Below, piece by piece: positions 40,691 through 49,435 of a DNA stretch of 64,000 nt. The translations under genes were made by a program, and so were the position numbers. Position 1 is the stretch's first letter. Each line of letters begins with the position of its first letter. The notes under the pieces were generated by a model. That model was not told the DNA's origin and made no database searches. It was given only the letters and a program-made list of their open reading frames with translations. The stretch is from Variovorax paradoxus EPS. Lineage in GTDB: Bacteria; Pseudomonadota; Gammaproteobacteria; Burkholderiales; Burkholderiaceae_C. The stretch lies in the NCBI RefSeq assembly GCF_000184745.1, contig NC_014931.1, positions 6,262,001-6,326,000 on the forward strand, given 5' to 3'.

Positions 40691-41145
40691 GACAGCCTCT
40701 CGTTGTGCAACAGCGCGCGGCCGATGGCGTTCGGAACGAAGGCCAGCACCTCGCCCGCGGCCGAGAGCACGACACCGCTGCCGATCACGCTGACCAGGAC
40801 CGCCGTGCCGACCGATGCGCCCGCACCGTTGGCGGCGCGCCCCATCACCTTGACGCTGGCACGCGCGCCGTCCGACGCGCGTTCCAGCACATAGACGGTG
40901 CCGTCGGCCGACGCTTCGACGGCGACCACCGCGAGCGTCGAGCCGCCCACAGACAGCGCCGCGGGCACCGCGACTACCGCCGTGGCCGATGCGCCAACGA
41001 CGGAGGCCGCGCCGATCACCGAGGCGACGGGCATCAGCGAGAGCGCGACCGAAGCATCGCTCTGGGCCTGTGCGTGAAGAGGAGCCGCGACACCCGCGAA
41101 CGCGGTGCAGACAGCGAGAGCAAGCGTGGCAATCGACTTTTTCAT
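40687..41145 (-). CDS. Small exported Ala/Val-rich protein
   Basis: 152 residues, signal peptide MKKSIATLALAVCTAFAGVA ending near LHAQAQ. The rest is Ala/Val/Ser-rich with two hydrophobic stretches (ASVIGAASVVGASATAVVAV, AVLVSVIGSGVVLSAAGEVL) that may insert in the membrane. No family recognised. It is always worth pairing with the DUF2145 gene, with which it overlaps by four bases. Confidence 0.7.
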   Translation of the reverse strand: MKKSIATLALAVCTAFAGVAAPLHAQAQSDASVALSLMPVASVIGAASVVGASATAVVAVPAALSVGGSTLAVVAVEASADGTVYVLERASDGARASVKVMGRAANGAGASVGTAVLVSVIGSGVVLSAAGEVLAFVPNAIGRALLHNERLS

Positions 41146-41186
41146 GACGTTCTTTCGTTGGTTGACGGTGGGTGGAATACAGCGGC

Positions 41187-41684
41187 TCATTCGGCCGAGG
41201 CGGAAGCAGCAGCCTCCTGGCGGGCGGCGCGGCGGCCTTGCAGTCGCGCGTCGATCAGGTCGGCTTCATGGCGGTCGCGCAGCGTCTTGGCCAGCGTGAA
41301 AACCGAACTGATGAGGAACAGCCAGCTCACGCCCAGGAAGGCCTTGTAGGCGTCGTTGATCTCCATGCGGACCAGGCCCCAGCCGGTCAGGCCCATCGCG
41401 GTGAAGAAGCTGCCCCAGACCACGAGGCGCCACATCGGCACGTCGCGGCTGGTGGTGCCTTCGGCCTGCTGGTTGTCGCGGATGAACTTCGCCAGCATGA
41501 AGGCGGTGCTCAGGCAGAACACGTAGCCCATCACCATGAACGCCCGGTCCAGCGCCTCGCCCGGCAGCCAGCTCAAGCCGGTGGCGCAGAGGAAGACGGC
41601 GACGGCGAACGACGCCCAGACCTGGAACTGCCAGGCTCGCGTGTCACGCTGGATCGAAACGGTGGTGGATGAAAAGGGTTGCAT
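41187..41684 (-). CDS. YiaA/YiaB-like inner-membrane protein
   Basis: 165 residues with four hydrophobic helices arranged as two hairpins (VWASFAVAVFLCATGLSWLP and MVMGYVFCLSTAFMLAKFIR; then VVWGSFFTAMGLTGWGLV and AFLGVSWLFLISSVFTLAKT). This repeated two-helix layout fits the YiaAB domain. Function unknown. The start at 41684 follows from the N-terminus MQPFSSTTVSIQRDTRAWQF; the longer frame upstream is not coding-like. Confidence 0.75.
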   Translation of the reverse strand: MQPFSSTTVSIQRDTRAWQFQVWASFAVAVFLCATGLSWLPGEALDRAFMVMGYVFCLSTAFMLAKFIRDNQQAEGTTSRDVPMWRLVVWGSFFTAMGLTGWGLVRMEINDAYKAFLGVSWLFLISSVFTLAKTLRDRHEADLIDARLQGRRAARQEAAASASAE

Positions 41685-41801
41685 GAGTGCCTCGCGGCGT
41701 TGTGAAGGTGGGCGAATGATGGTTCGCCACCGCACCGCGGGACTCGAATGCTTCGACCAGTGGCGGTTTGAGCCGCCACCGGTATCTCAACGGGATACTT
41801 T

Positions 41802-43757
41802 TCAGGCCGCGAGCAACCCGCTCACGCGCTGCTGCAGCGCCTCGGGCTGCACCTCGACCGGCGGCACCGGCAGGCCGACGTTGAGGCCCACGCGGCTGTA
41901 GAAGCCGCGGCGGAAAGGCTTGGCCATCGCCACCTGCTCGCCGCCGCGCAGCTCGATGCGGCTGAAGTACGAGCCCCAGAGGTTGGTCAGCGCCATCGGG
42001 ATCACCGGCGGCTCGATGCCTTCGGCGCGCGCACTCTCCACGATCTTCATCACGCCGCCCTTGAAGGGCTGCAGCGTGCCGTCGCGGGTGATGGCGCCCT
42101 CGGGAAAGATCGCGAGCAGGTCGCCCTCGCGCAGCACGGCCAGCGCCTTGGCGAAGGCCGCTTCGTAGGCGGCCGGGTCTTCCTTCTGCGGCGCGATCGG
42201 GATCGCCTTGGCCAGCTTGAACAACCAGCCGAGCACCGGCACCTTGAAGATGCGGTGGTCCATGATGAAGCGGATGGGCCGCGGGCTCGCCGCCATCAGC
42301 AGCACCGCGTCGATGAAGCTCACGTGGTTGCACACCAGCACGGCCGCGCCCTCGGTGGGAATGTGCTCGTCGCCCTTGATCTCGAAGCGGTAGACAAAGC
42401 GCGACAGCACCCAGGCCACGAAGCGCAGCAGGTACTCGGGCACCAGCATGAAGATGTAGAACGCCACCACCGCGTTGGCGATGCCGGTGAACAAAAAGAT
42501 CTGCGGAATCGTGAAGCCCGCGCCCAGCAGCGCGCCCGCAATGACCGAGCTGCCGATCATGAAGAGCGCATTGAGGATGTTGTTCGCCGCGATGATCCGC
42601 GCCCGGTGCGTGGGCTGGCTGCGCAGCTGGATCAGCGCGTACATCGGCACGCTGTAGAGCCCTGCGAACAGCGACAGCAGCCCCAGGTCGGCCATCACGC
42701 GCCAGTGCGCGGGCTGGTGCACGAAGGCGCCGAGGCCCATTTCGGCCACCTTCGGCAGCGCGCGCGAGGCAAAGTACAGGTCGATCGCGAACACGCTCAT
42801 GCCGATGGCGCCCAGCGGCACGAGGCCGATTTCCACCTGCCGGCGGCTGAGCGTCTCGCACAGCAGCGAGCCGATGCCGATGCCGATGGAGAACACCACC
42901 AGCAGCAGCGACGCCACCTGCTCGTCGCCATGCAGCACCTCCTTGGCGAAGCTCGGGAACTGGCTCAGGAACACCGCGCCGAAGAACCACATCCACGAAA
43001 TGCCCAAGAGCGAGCGGAACACCACCACGTTGCCGTGCGCGAGCTTCAGGTTGCGCCAGGTTTCGCTGAAGGGGTTCCAGTTGATGACCAGCCCGGGGTC
43101 GGTGGCCGGCGCCTGCGGAATGGCCTGTGCCACGCCTCGTCCGGCCAGTGCGAGCAGCACGCAGGCCACGGCCACGCTCGTGTGGCCGATCTGCGGCACC
43201 GCCACCAGGAGGCCGCCCGCCACTTGGCCCAGCAGGATGGCGACGAAGGTGCCCATCTCGACCATGCCGTTGCCGCCGGTGAGTTCGCGCGAATCGAGCA
43301 CCTGCGGCAGGTAGGCGAACTTGACCGGTCCGAACAGCGTGGAGTGCAGCCCCATGAGGAACACGCAGCCCAGCAGCACCACCGCATTGGCGGTGACGAA
43401 GGCCCAGGCCGCGATCAGCATGATCGCGATCTCCAGGTTCTTGACGAAGCGGATCATCTTCGTCTTGTCGAACTTGTCGGTGAGCTGCCCGGCCGTGGCC
43501 GAGAACAGCAGGAAGGGCAGGATGAACAGCGCCCCGATCGCCAGGCCCGCCATGGCCGGCGGCATCCAGCTCAGCTGCAGCTGGTAGGTCACCATGACGG
43601 TGAAGGCGAACTTGAAGAGGTTGTCGTTCGCCGCGCCCGCGAACTGCGTCCAGAAGAAAGGTGCGAAGCGCCGCTGCTTGAGCAAGGCGAACTGGTTGGC
43701 GTGGGCGTTCGCTTCGTGAGGCGCCACGGACGTGGCGGCAGCGGCGGGGGTTGTCAT
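41802..43757 (-). CDS. LplT-like MFS transporter fused to PlsC-type acyltransferase
   Basis: 651 residues. Residues 1-430 are a 12-helix MFS carrier similar to the lysophospholipid flippase LplT (FFWTQFAGAANDNLFKFAFT, GPVKFAYLPQVL). Residues 440-640 form a PlsC-type acyltransferase with HX4D (CNHVSFID), FPEGAITRDG and VIPMALTNLWGS motifs. The third part of the Aas system (acyl-ACP synthetase) is missing. Such fusions are thought to import and reacylate lysophospholipids. It lies 14 bases downstream of a ceramidase-like gene and is surely in the same operon. Confidence 0.9.
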   Translation of the reverse strand: MTTPAAAATSVAPHEANAHANQFALLKQRRFAPFFWTQFAGAANDNLFKFAFTVMVTYQLQLSWMPPAMAGLAIGALFILPFLLFSATAGQLTDKFDKTKMIRFVKNLEIAIMLIAAWAFVTANAVVLLGCVFLMGLHSTLFGPVKFAYLPQVLDSRELTGGNGMVEMGTFVAILLGQVAGGLLVAVPQIGHTSVAVACVLLALAGRGVAQAIPQAPATDPGLVINWNPFSETWRNLKLAHGNVVVFRSLLGISWMWFFGAVFLSQFPSFAKEVLHGDEQVASLLLVVFSIGIGIGSLLCETLSRRQVEIGLVPLGAIGMSVFAIDLYFASRALPKVAEMGLGAFVHQPAHWRVMADLGLLSLFAGLYSVPMYALIQLRSQPTHRARIIAANNILNALFMIGSSVIAGALLGAGFTIPQIFLFTGIANAVVAFYIFMLVPEYLLRFVAWVLSRFVYRFEIKGDEHIPTEGAAVLVCNHVSFIDAVLLMAASPRPIRFIMDHRIFKVPVLGWLFKLAKAIPIAPQKEDPAAYEAAFAKALAVLREGDLLAIFPEGAITRDGTLQPFKGGVMKIVESARAEGIEPPVIPMALTNLWGSYFSRIELRGGEQVAMAKPFRRGFYSRVGLNVGLPVPPVEVQPEALQQRVSGLLAA

Positions 43758-43771
43758 TCGAAGAATTCTCC

Positions 43772-44629
43772 TCAGGCCGTCAGGGCGGCTGCGTCGGGAT
43801 TGTGCCGCAGCAGGTCCGCCTGCCAGCCTTTCTCGAGCGACCTGAGCGCCAGCAGAACCGGCAGGCCGGCCAGCGCCGCCGTCAGGTGCTTGAGCGTGTG
43901 GCCGGAGACCAGGTGCTGCGTCGCCTCGTAGATCTGCCGGTCGCCCATCTCGAAGGCCTTGGCCAGTGCGTAGAAGAAGATCACCCAGCCCAGCTTGAGC
44001 CCCACCGCGCCGCGCATCGGCGCGGCCAGCGCCAGGGTGAGCACCAGCGCCATGCCGCCGAACTGCACCAGCGCCCAGGGCATGACGTTGCCGGTTTCCT
44101 GCGACACCTCGGCCGCCAGCAGGCCCGCCGTCAGGATGAACCAAGCGGCCGGCCAGCCGGCGCGCTGGCTCACCCGTTCGCACACCGCGATGCCGATCAG
44201 CCCGGCAAAGGCCACCGCCATGCCGGCGCGGTCCGCCGCGAGCCGGGGGGCGTCGGGCATCAGGTGATAGAAGGCCGAGCCGGCGGCGGTGGCGACGAGG
44301 CCGGCGAAGAAGAGCCAGGCGCAGTCCAGGGTGTTGTCCGGCGGATCGCTGGCGGGCGGCGCGAGCGGGAATTCGGCCAGCGCCTCCTGGTGCGAGCGGT
44401 CGATCCGGTTCAGGCGGTACAGCCCGAGGAAGCCGATGACCACGAACGGCAGGTTGCTCAGCACGTCCATCGCATTCGGCAGCCCGTGCCAAGCCCGGTT
44501 GTCCGCGAAGACCGAGGCGAACGCCACGTCGGCAGCCGGCAGCACAGGGCCGAAGAAGGCGAGCAGCGTAAGCAGCGCGAAGGTGAAGAGCAGGGCGCGT
44601 TCACGGCGGCTGAAAGTGGGCAGGAGCAT
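43772..44629 (-). CDS. Alkaline ceramidase-like integral membrane protein
   Basis: 285 residues, about seven membrane helices. It carries the features of the CREST superfamily: Ser...His in GSAFYHLMPD, an Asp in LAADRAGM, and a C-terminal HxxxH (SGHTLKHLTA). In eukaryotes such proteins are Zn-dependent amidases acting on ceramides; in bacteria the substrate is unknown. It starts the operon with the LplT-PlsC fusion gene, so lipid hydrolysis followed by uptake and reacylation is a plausible pathway. Confidence 0.75.
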   Translation of the reverse strand: MLLPTFSRRERALLFTFALLTLLAFFGPVLPAADVAFASVFADNRAWHGLPNAMDVLSNLPFVVIGFLGLYRLNRIDRSHQEALAEFPLAPPASDPPDNTLDCAWLFFAGLVATAAGSAFYHLMPDAPRLAADRAGMAVAFAGLIGIAVCERVSQRAGWPAAWFILTAGLLAAEVSQETGNVMPWALVQFGGMALVLTLALAAPMRGAVGLKLGWVIFFYALAKAFEMGDRQIYEATQHLVSGHTLKHLTAALAGLPVLLALRSLEKGWQADLLRHNPDAAALTA

Positions 44630-44767
44630 GGCGGACCTCGGTGGGTGGGTAACGAGCCGCGGAATTTAGTTGCCAGCCTCTCCGGCGGCATCGAGAATCG
44701 ATACGAGGCACTATTTCACACCCAACGGTATCCTTTTCTAATACCCACCCAGCGCCCCGCACCCCTC

Positions 44768-45502
44768 ATGAGCACCACCGTCGACCTCGTACTCGCCCTC
44801 AAGAACGAACTCAAGAACGCCCGCATGACCTACGCCGACCTGGCCCGGTCGCTCGACATGGCCGAATCCAGCGTCAAGCGGATGCTGGCCAAGAGCGACA
44901 TGCCGCTGTCGCGCGTCGATGCCATCTGCCGGGCCCTGAAGATCGATTTCGCCGAACTCGCCCGCCGCGTGGCCGACGCCCAGCCGCTGCTCAAGGAACT
45001 GACGCAGGAGCAGGAAAAGGCGGTGGTCAAGGACAAGAAACTGCTGCTGGTGGCCATCAGCGTGCTGAGCCAGTGGACGCTGGAGCAGATCGTGACGGCC
45101 TACCGGATCAGCGAGGCCGAGTGCATCGGCTGCCTCGCGCAGCTGGACCGCATCGGCATCATCGAGCTGCGCCCGCTCAACCGGTATCGCCTGAAGCTCG
45201 CCAAGACCTTCCGCTGGCGGCCGCACGGACCGGTGATGGAGTTCTTCCGCGAGAACGTGGTGCTCGACTACTACCGCGGCGGCTTCGACGGCCCGGCCGA
45301 GGGCCTGCTGCTGGTGCACGGCTCGATCAGCCGCTCGCTGGCGCCGGCCTTCCTGGAGCGCCTGCAGCGCGTGGCGCAAGACTTCGCGCAGCAGCACCAG
45401 ACCGACCAGAAGCTGTCGGCCAAGGACCGCGAGGGCTACACGCTGCTGCTGGGGATGCGGAACTGGGAGTTCGAGCTCTTCACCCGCCTCCGCCGAGCCT
45501 GA
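44768..45502 (+). CDS. Cro/CI-type helix-turn-helix regulator
   Basis: 244 residues. An N-terminal HTH (NARMTYADLARSLDMAESSV, residues 18-37, recognition helix SSVKRMLAKSDMPLSRVDAI) precedes a longer C-terminal region with a second winged-helix look (LSQWTLEQIVTAYRISEAECIGCLAQLDRIGIIEL, in two parts) and an all-alpha end. No effector domain recognised. Divergent from the ceramidase/LplT operon (138-bp gap), so it may control that operon. Confidence 0.8.
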   Translation: MSTTVDLVLALKNELKNARMTYADLARSLDMAESSVKRMLAKSDMPLSRVDAICRALKIDFAELARRVADAQPLLKELTQEQEKAVVKDKKLLLVAISVLSQWTLEQIVTAYRISEAECIGCLAQLDRIGIIELRPLNRYRLKLAKTFRWRPHGPVMEFFRENVVLDYYRGGFDGPAEGLLLVHGSISRSLAPAFLERLQRVAQDFAQQHQTDQKLSAKDREGYTLLLGMRNWEFELFTRLRRA

Positions 45503-45536
45503 AAACGATGTCCGGACGCGGAGGCACGCCCCCGCA

Positions 45537-45596
45537 CCGTTCGGGCCGAGCTTGTCGAAGCCTTGCGCGGCGCTTCGACAGGCTCAGCGTGAACGG
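45537..45596. repeat. 60-bp palindromic intergenic element, copy 2
   Basis: Same element as at 30108, differing at only a few bases (CCGTTCGGGCCGAGCTTGTC ... GACAGGCTCAGCGTGAACGG). It again separates two convergent genes (the HTH gene and pyrF). Confidence 0.85.
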
Positions 45597-45609
45597 CTGA
45601 TCGGCCGCC

Positions 45610-46434
45610 TCAGGGCTTGGCGGCTTCGAGCGCGTCGCGGGTGGCGCGCGCGGCGTTCTTCGCCGCATCGGCGAAGTCTTCGCCCGACGAGGCGTAGATG
45701 ATCGCCCGCGACGAATTCACGATGATCGGCGCATCGGCCCGCCAGCCGGCGCGCACGGTGGCGACCGCATCGCCGCCCTGGGCGCCGACGCCCGGAATCA
45801 GCAGCGGCACCGTCGGCGCCAGCTCGCGCACACGCTCGATTTCCGCCGGATAGGTCGCGCCCACCACGAGGCCGAGCTGACCGTTGAGGTTCCACGGCCC
45901 TTGTGCCAGCTTGGCGACATGTTCGTAGAGGAAGGGCTGGCCTTCGATGTCCGCCAGCCGCTGGCCTTGAAGATCGGAGCCGCCCGGGTTGCTGGTGCGG
46001 CACAAGAGGAACGCGCCCTTGCCCTCGTGCTTGAGGTAGGGCGCCACCGAGTCGAAGCCCATGAAGGGCGAGAGCGTCACCGCGTCGGCGCCGTAGCGTT
46101 CGAAAGCCTCGATGGCGTATTGCTCGGCGGTCGATCCGATGTCGCCGCGCTTGGCGTCGAGGATCACCGGCACGTGGGGCGCGTTGCGGCGCATATGCTC
46201 CATGAGTTTTTCGAGCTGGGCTTCGGCGCGGTGCGCGGCGAAGTAGGCGATCTGCGGCTTGAAGGCGATGACCAGGTCGGCCGTCGCGTCGACGATGCGC
46301 GCGCAGAAGTCATAGATGCTGCCGGCGTCGTCCTTGTATCCCCCGGGAAACCTGGCTGGCTCGGGATCGAGCCCCACGCAGAGCAACGAACCGTTTTTTT
46401 GCTGTGCGGCGGCCAGCTTGTCGAGAAAAGTCAT
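45610..46434 (-). CDS. pyrF: Orotidine 5'-phosphate decarboxylase
   Basis: 274 residues, the longer type-2 form. PyrF converts OMP to UMP. The active-site motif [15 protein letters not shown] holds the catalytic Lys/Asp network; the N-terminal LCVGLDPEP and C-terminal [12 protein letters not shown] segments bind the substrate phosphate. The ATG at 46434 is the family start. Follows the uracil-DNA glycosylase gene by 28 bases on the same strand. Confidence 0.96.
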   Translation of the reverse strand: MTFLDKLAAAQQKNGSLLCVGLDPEPARFPGGYKDDAGSIYDFCARIVDATADLVIAFKPQIAYFAAHRAEAQLEKLMEHMRRNAPHVPVILDAKRGDIGSTAEQYAIEAFERYGADAVTLSPFMGFDSVAPYLKHEGKGAFLLCRTSNPGGSDLQGQRLADIEGQPFLYEHVAKLAQGPWNLNGQLGLVVGATYPAEIERVRELAPTVPLLIPGVGAQGGDAVATVRAGWRADAPIIVNSSRAIIYASSGEDFADAAKNAARATRDALEAAKP

Positions 46435-46462
46435 GGGGGCCGATTTTAAGGACCCCATTTCG

Positions 46463-47263
46463 TCAGCCCTGCTTCGAGGGCGTTTGCTGTTCCGCGGCAA
46501 GGCACAGGTCGGCCCAGGCGCGCGCCTTGTCGGCGGGATTCCGCAGCAGGTACGCCGGGTGGTAGGTCGCCACCACCGGCACGCCATTGATCGACGCCAG
46601 CGGCACCGCGCGGCCGCGCAGCTTGCCCAGCGGATCGCCGCTCTGCATCAGGCTTTGCGCGGCCAGCGGGCCCATCGCCAGCACGACGCTCGGCGCCAGC
46701 GCAGCGGCGTGCTCCGCGAAGGCTTCGTCCATCTGGCGCGGGCTGCCGGGCTGGCCGGCGGCCACGCCGCGGTGCGTGCGCATGAGGTGCACCGGCGTCT
46801 TGCCGTCGTGCAGCTTCAGGGCGCGCAGCATGTTGTCGAGCAGCCGGCCGGCATCGCCCGAGAAAGGCTCGCCGTGGCGGCCGTCGGCCTCGGGGGGCAT
46901 GTCGGCCACGACGAGCCAGCCGCCTTGCGGGGAAGCCGGGGCTTCGGCCGCGTCGGCATAAAGGCGGCAGGGCGCTTCGACGAGCACGGCGGCGCCTTGC
47001 GTTGGCGTCACCGCAGGGCGTGCAACCGGCGCGGGTGCCGCCACGGGCCTTGCGACAGGCGCAGGCGCTGGCGCGGCAACCGGCGCTTCCGCCACGTACC
47101 GCTCGGCGACAGGTTCCGGCGCCGCCGCGACCGCTTCTTCGGCGACCGGCGCAGCCTCGACCACTTCGGCCGCCTGAGGAACGGGCCACCAGACCTTCAC
47201 CCCCATCTCGTCGAGCATCGCGCGCTGACGCGCATCGAGCTTCAGTGTCTGCACGGCGGTCAT
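46463..47263 (-). CDS. Uracil-DNA glycosylase-superfamily protein lacking the iron-sulfur cysteines
   Basis: 266 residues: an N-terminal peptide ([20 protein letters not shown]), a Pro/Ala/Val linker (about 35-90), then a UDG domain with [35 protein letters not shown] and the family-4 motif [20 protein letters not shown]. Family-4/5 enzymes normally carry four Cys for a 4Fe-4S cluster; only two Cys are present here, so the cluster is missing. It is downstream of rimI with an overlapping stop/start (TAATG). Probably a DNA-repair enzyme or a related structural protein. Confidence 0.8.
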   Translation of the reverse strand: MTAVQTLKLDARQRAMLDEMGVKVWWPVPQAAEVVEAAPVAEEAVAAAPEPVAERYVAEAPVAAPAPAPVARPVAAPAPVARPAVTPTQGAAVLVEAPCRLYADAAEAPASPQGGWLVVADMPPEADGRHGEPFSGDAGRLLDNMLRALKLHDGKTPVHLMRTHRGVAAGQPGSPRQMDEAFAEHAAALAPSVVLAMGPLAAQSLMQSGDPLGKLRGRAVPLASINGVPVVATYHPAYLLRNPADKARAWADLCLAAEQQTPSKQG

Positions 47264-47805
47264 TACTTCAGGGCTCCCCAGGCGGAGCCTGTTTCGTTCA
47301 AACGCAAACTCATCACGACCGCGTCTTCGCGCTTGCCTTCGAACGCCGGGTAGTAGCCCTTGCGCACGCCGACGCTGCGAAAACCCTGGCGCGCGTAGAT
47401 CTCCAGCGCGCGCCGGTTGCTCTCGCGCACCTCCAGCCAGAGCCACTGCGCGCCCTCGGCGCGCGACCAGCCGGTCAGCGCCTCCAGCATCAGCGGCGCC
47501 CAGCCCTGGCGCTGGAAGGCCGGCGCCACGGTGATGTTGAGCAGATGCACCTCGTCGACACCCTTCATGGCGACGAAATAGCCGATGAGCGTTTCGCCCA
47601 GGCTGGTGACCGGCGAGGTCACGCCCTCTGCGAGGCCAGGCGCCAGCAGGCACTGGCAGTGATAGCCGACGGCCATCGAATCGGTGAAGTTCGCGCGCGT
47701 CCAGGGGTGCGTGTAGGCCGTCTGCTCGACCGCGCAGACGGCCTCGATCCGCTCGATGGTGAGCGGCTCGAGGCGGGCTTCGACGGGCTGGAGGACAGCG
47801 CTCAT
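47263..47805 (-). CDS. rimI: Ribosomal protein S18-alanine N-acetyltransferase-like GNAT protein
   Basis: 180 residues, GNAT fold. The acetyl-CoA site appears as NITVAPAFQRQGWAPLMLEA, followed by EVRESNRRALEIYARQGFRS and VGVRKGYYP, which is the RimI pattern. RimI acetylates the N-terminus of S18; some homologs act on other proteins. It sits next to tsaB with a four-base overlap, the common arrangement. Confidence 0.92.
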   Translation of the reverse strand: MSAVLQPVEARLEPLTIERIEAVCAVEQTAYTHPWTRANFTDSMAVGYHCQCLLAPGLAEGVTSPVTSLGETLIGYFVAMKGVDEVHLLNITVAPAFQRQGWAPLMLEALTGWSRAEGAQWLWLEVRESNRRALEIYARQGFRSVGVRKGYYPAFEGKREDAVVMSLRLNETGSAWGALK

Positions 47806-48527
47806 GCGGTGGTGGGTGGCGTCACAGCGGCAGCAGCAGCCGCCTTGATGGCGGCGCGCTCCTCGGTGGTTTGCGCCACTTTATCGCGAACATAGAGCGG
47901 CCAGGCCTGTGCGGCTGGCACGATCCGCCCGGCCGCGAGCAGCGCGGGCGCCAGCCGCAGCATCGCGGTGGCGGTCGGCAGCACTTCGTGGCGGGCAGTG
48001 GCCGGCGCCAGGCGCGGGCCGTAGGCGGCGAAGGCATTGCCGGCGAGCGACCAGCCGGCGGGCACTTCGAGCGCCTCGGGCGCCAGCAGCAGCGGCTCGT
48101 CGTCCCCGCCGAGCGGGCCGGCCGCATCGAAGTCGTAGCGGGCGGCGTAGAGCTGGTCCATGCGCGCGTCGAGCACGGCGACCACCTGCCGGGCGCCGAA
48201 GGCGTGGCGCGCCTCCTCGGCCACGGCCAGCAGCGTGTCGACCGGCAGCAGCGGCACGTTGGCGCCGAAGGCCAGGCCCTGCGCCACCGAGCAGGCTGTG
48301 CGAAGACCCGTGAAAGAACCCGGCCCGCGGCCGAAGACGATGGCATCGAGATCGCCCAGCGCCAGCCCGGCATCGGCCAGCAATTGCTGGATCAGCGGCA
48401 GCAGCGTGGTCGAAGCCTGCGCACCGCCGGCGCCGCTGTGCGCGAGCAGTTGCTCGCCGTTCTGCACGGCCACCGACAGGTGCTCGGTGCTGGTGTCGAA
48501 GGCGAGGAGGCGGGACGCAGTGGGCAT
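47802..48527 (-). CDS. tsaB: tRNA threonylcarbamoyladenosine biosynthesis protein TsaB
   Basis: 241 residues with the ASKHA ATPase-like N-terminus (LLAFDTSTEHLSVAVQNGEQ) and GPGSFTGLR. TsaB partners TsaD and TsaE in making the t6A base of ANN-decoding tRNAs. The other t6A enzyme (Sua5 type) is encoded at 53323. First gene of the tsaB-rimI-UDG-pyrF run. Confidence 0.94.
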   Translation of the reverse strand: MPTASRLLAFDTSTEHLSVAVQNGEQLLAHSGAGGAQASTTLLPLIQQLLADAGLALGDLDAIVFGRGPGSFTGLRTACSVAQGLAFGANVPLLPVDTLLAVAEEARHAFGARQVVAVLDARMDQLYAARYDFDAAGPLGGDDEPLLLAPEALEVPAGWSLAGNAFAAYGPRLAPATARHEVLPTATAMLRLAPALLAAGRIVPAAQAWPLYVRDKVAQTTEERAAIKAAAAAAVTPPTTA

Positions 48528-48575
48528 CCCCCGATTATCGAGGGCGCCCCGAGGCGATGTCCGCGCGGGGATGTA

Positions 48576-49349
48576 TCAGCCGGCACCCGGATCGTCGCTG
48601 CGCAGGATCGCGAGCCCGGCCTTGCGCAGCGGAGCCAACGCCTTGGCGGGCGCGTCCGGCGATACCAGCAAGCTCGTCGCCGCGGTGACGGGGTTGATCA
48701 CCCAGGCCGACGCCACGCCAAGCTTTTCGGACGAGGCCAGCACCACCGTCTCGGCGGACGCGGCCATCAGCGCGCGCTTGATCTCGGCCTCCTCGATGTC
48801 GCCGGTGGTCAGCCCGGCCTCGGCGTGCACGCCCGCGACGCCCATGAAGTACGTGTCGGCGTGGACCCGCGCAATCGCGCCCATGGCCGCGGCACCCACC
48901 GCCACCAGCGAATGCTTGAACAGGCGCCCGCCGATCAGCACCACTTCGAGCTGCGTGTGCGACACCAGCTCGATCGCAACCGAGGTGCTGTGCGTCACCA
49001 CCGTGGCCTGCAGGTTCTTCGGCAGATGGCGCGCGAGCTGCACGGCCGTGGTGCCGCCGTCGATGAACACCACCTGCCCCGGCTTCACCAGGCGCGCGGC
49101 GGCGCGGCCGATGGCCACCTTCTCGTCGGGCGCGAGCTGCTGGCGGCTGGCGAAATCAGTGTCGGCCGGCGCAATGGGCAGCGCGCCGCCGTGCACGCGC
49201 TGCAACAGCCCTTCGGCCGCCAGCTCGCGCAGGTCGCGCCGGATGGTGTCTTCGGAGAGCGCGAGTTCTTCGCTGAGCGACTTGGCGACGACATTGCCGT
49301 CGCGCTGCAGGACCGAGAGGATGTGTTGCTTGCGCTGGCGGGTGAGCAT
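48576..49349 (-). CDS. DeoR/GlpR-family regulator
   Basis: 257 residues. N-terminal winged helix (MLTRQRKQHILSVLQRDGNV, SLSEELALSEDTIRRDLREL) and a sugar-phosphate-sensing DeoRC domain (VFIDGGTTAVQLARHLPKNL, VLIGGRLFKHSL). DeoR repressors control sugar or nucleoside use; the effector is unknown. Start at the conserved ML; ATG 49349. Divergent from the Nudix gene (86 bp apart). Confidence 0.92.
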   Translation of the reverse strand: MLTRQRKQHILSVLQRDGNVVAKSLSEELALSEDTIRRDLRELAAEGLLQRVHGGALPIAPADTDFASRQQLAPDEKVAIGRAAARLVKPGQVVFIDGGTTAVQLARHLPKNLQATVVTHSTSVAIELVSHTQLEVVLIGGRLFKHSLVAVGAAAMGAIARVHADTYFMGVAGVHAEAGLTTGDIEEAEIKRALMAASAETVVLASSEKLGVASAWVINPVTAATSLLVSPDAPAKALAPLRKAGLAILRSDDPGAG

Positions 49350-49435
49350 CGGCCGATGGTAGCCGGGCTGCACGATTTCTGCACGAGTTTTCTTGTTATT
49401 GCACGAATTTGCATTTACGCCTATGCTCGCCGCCC

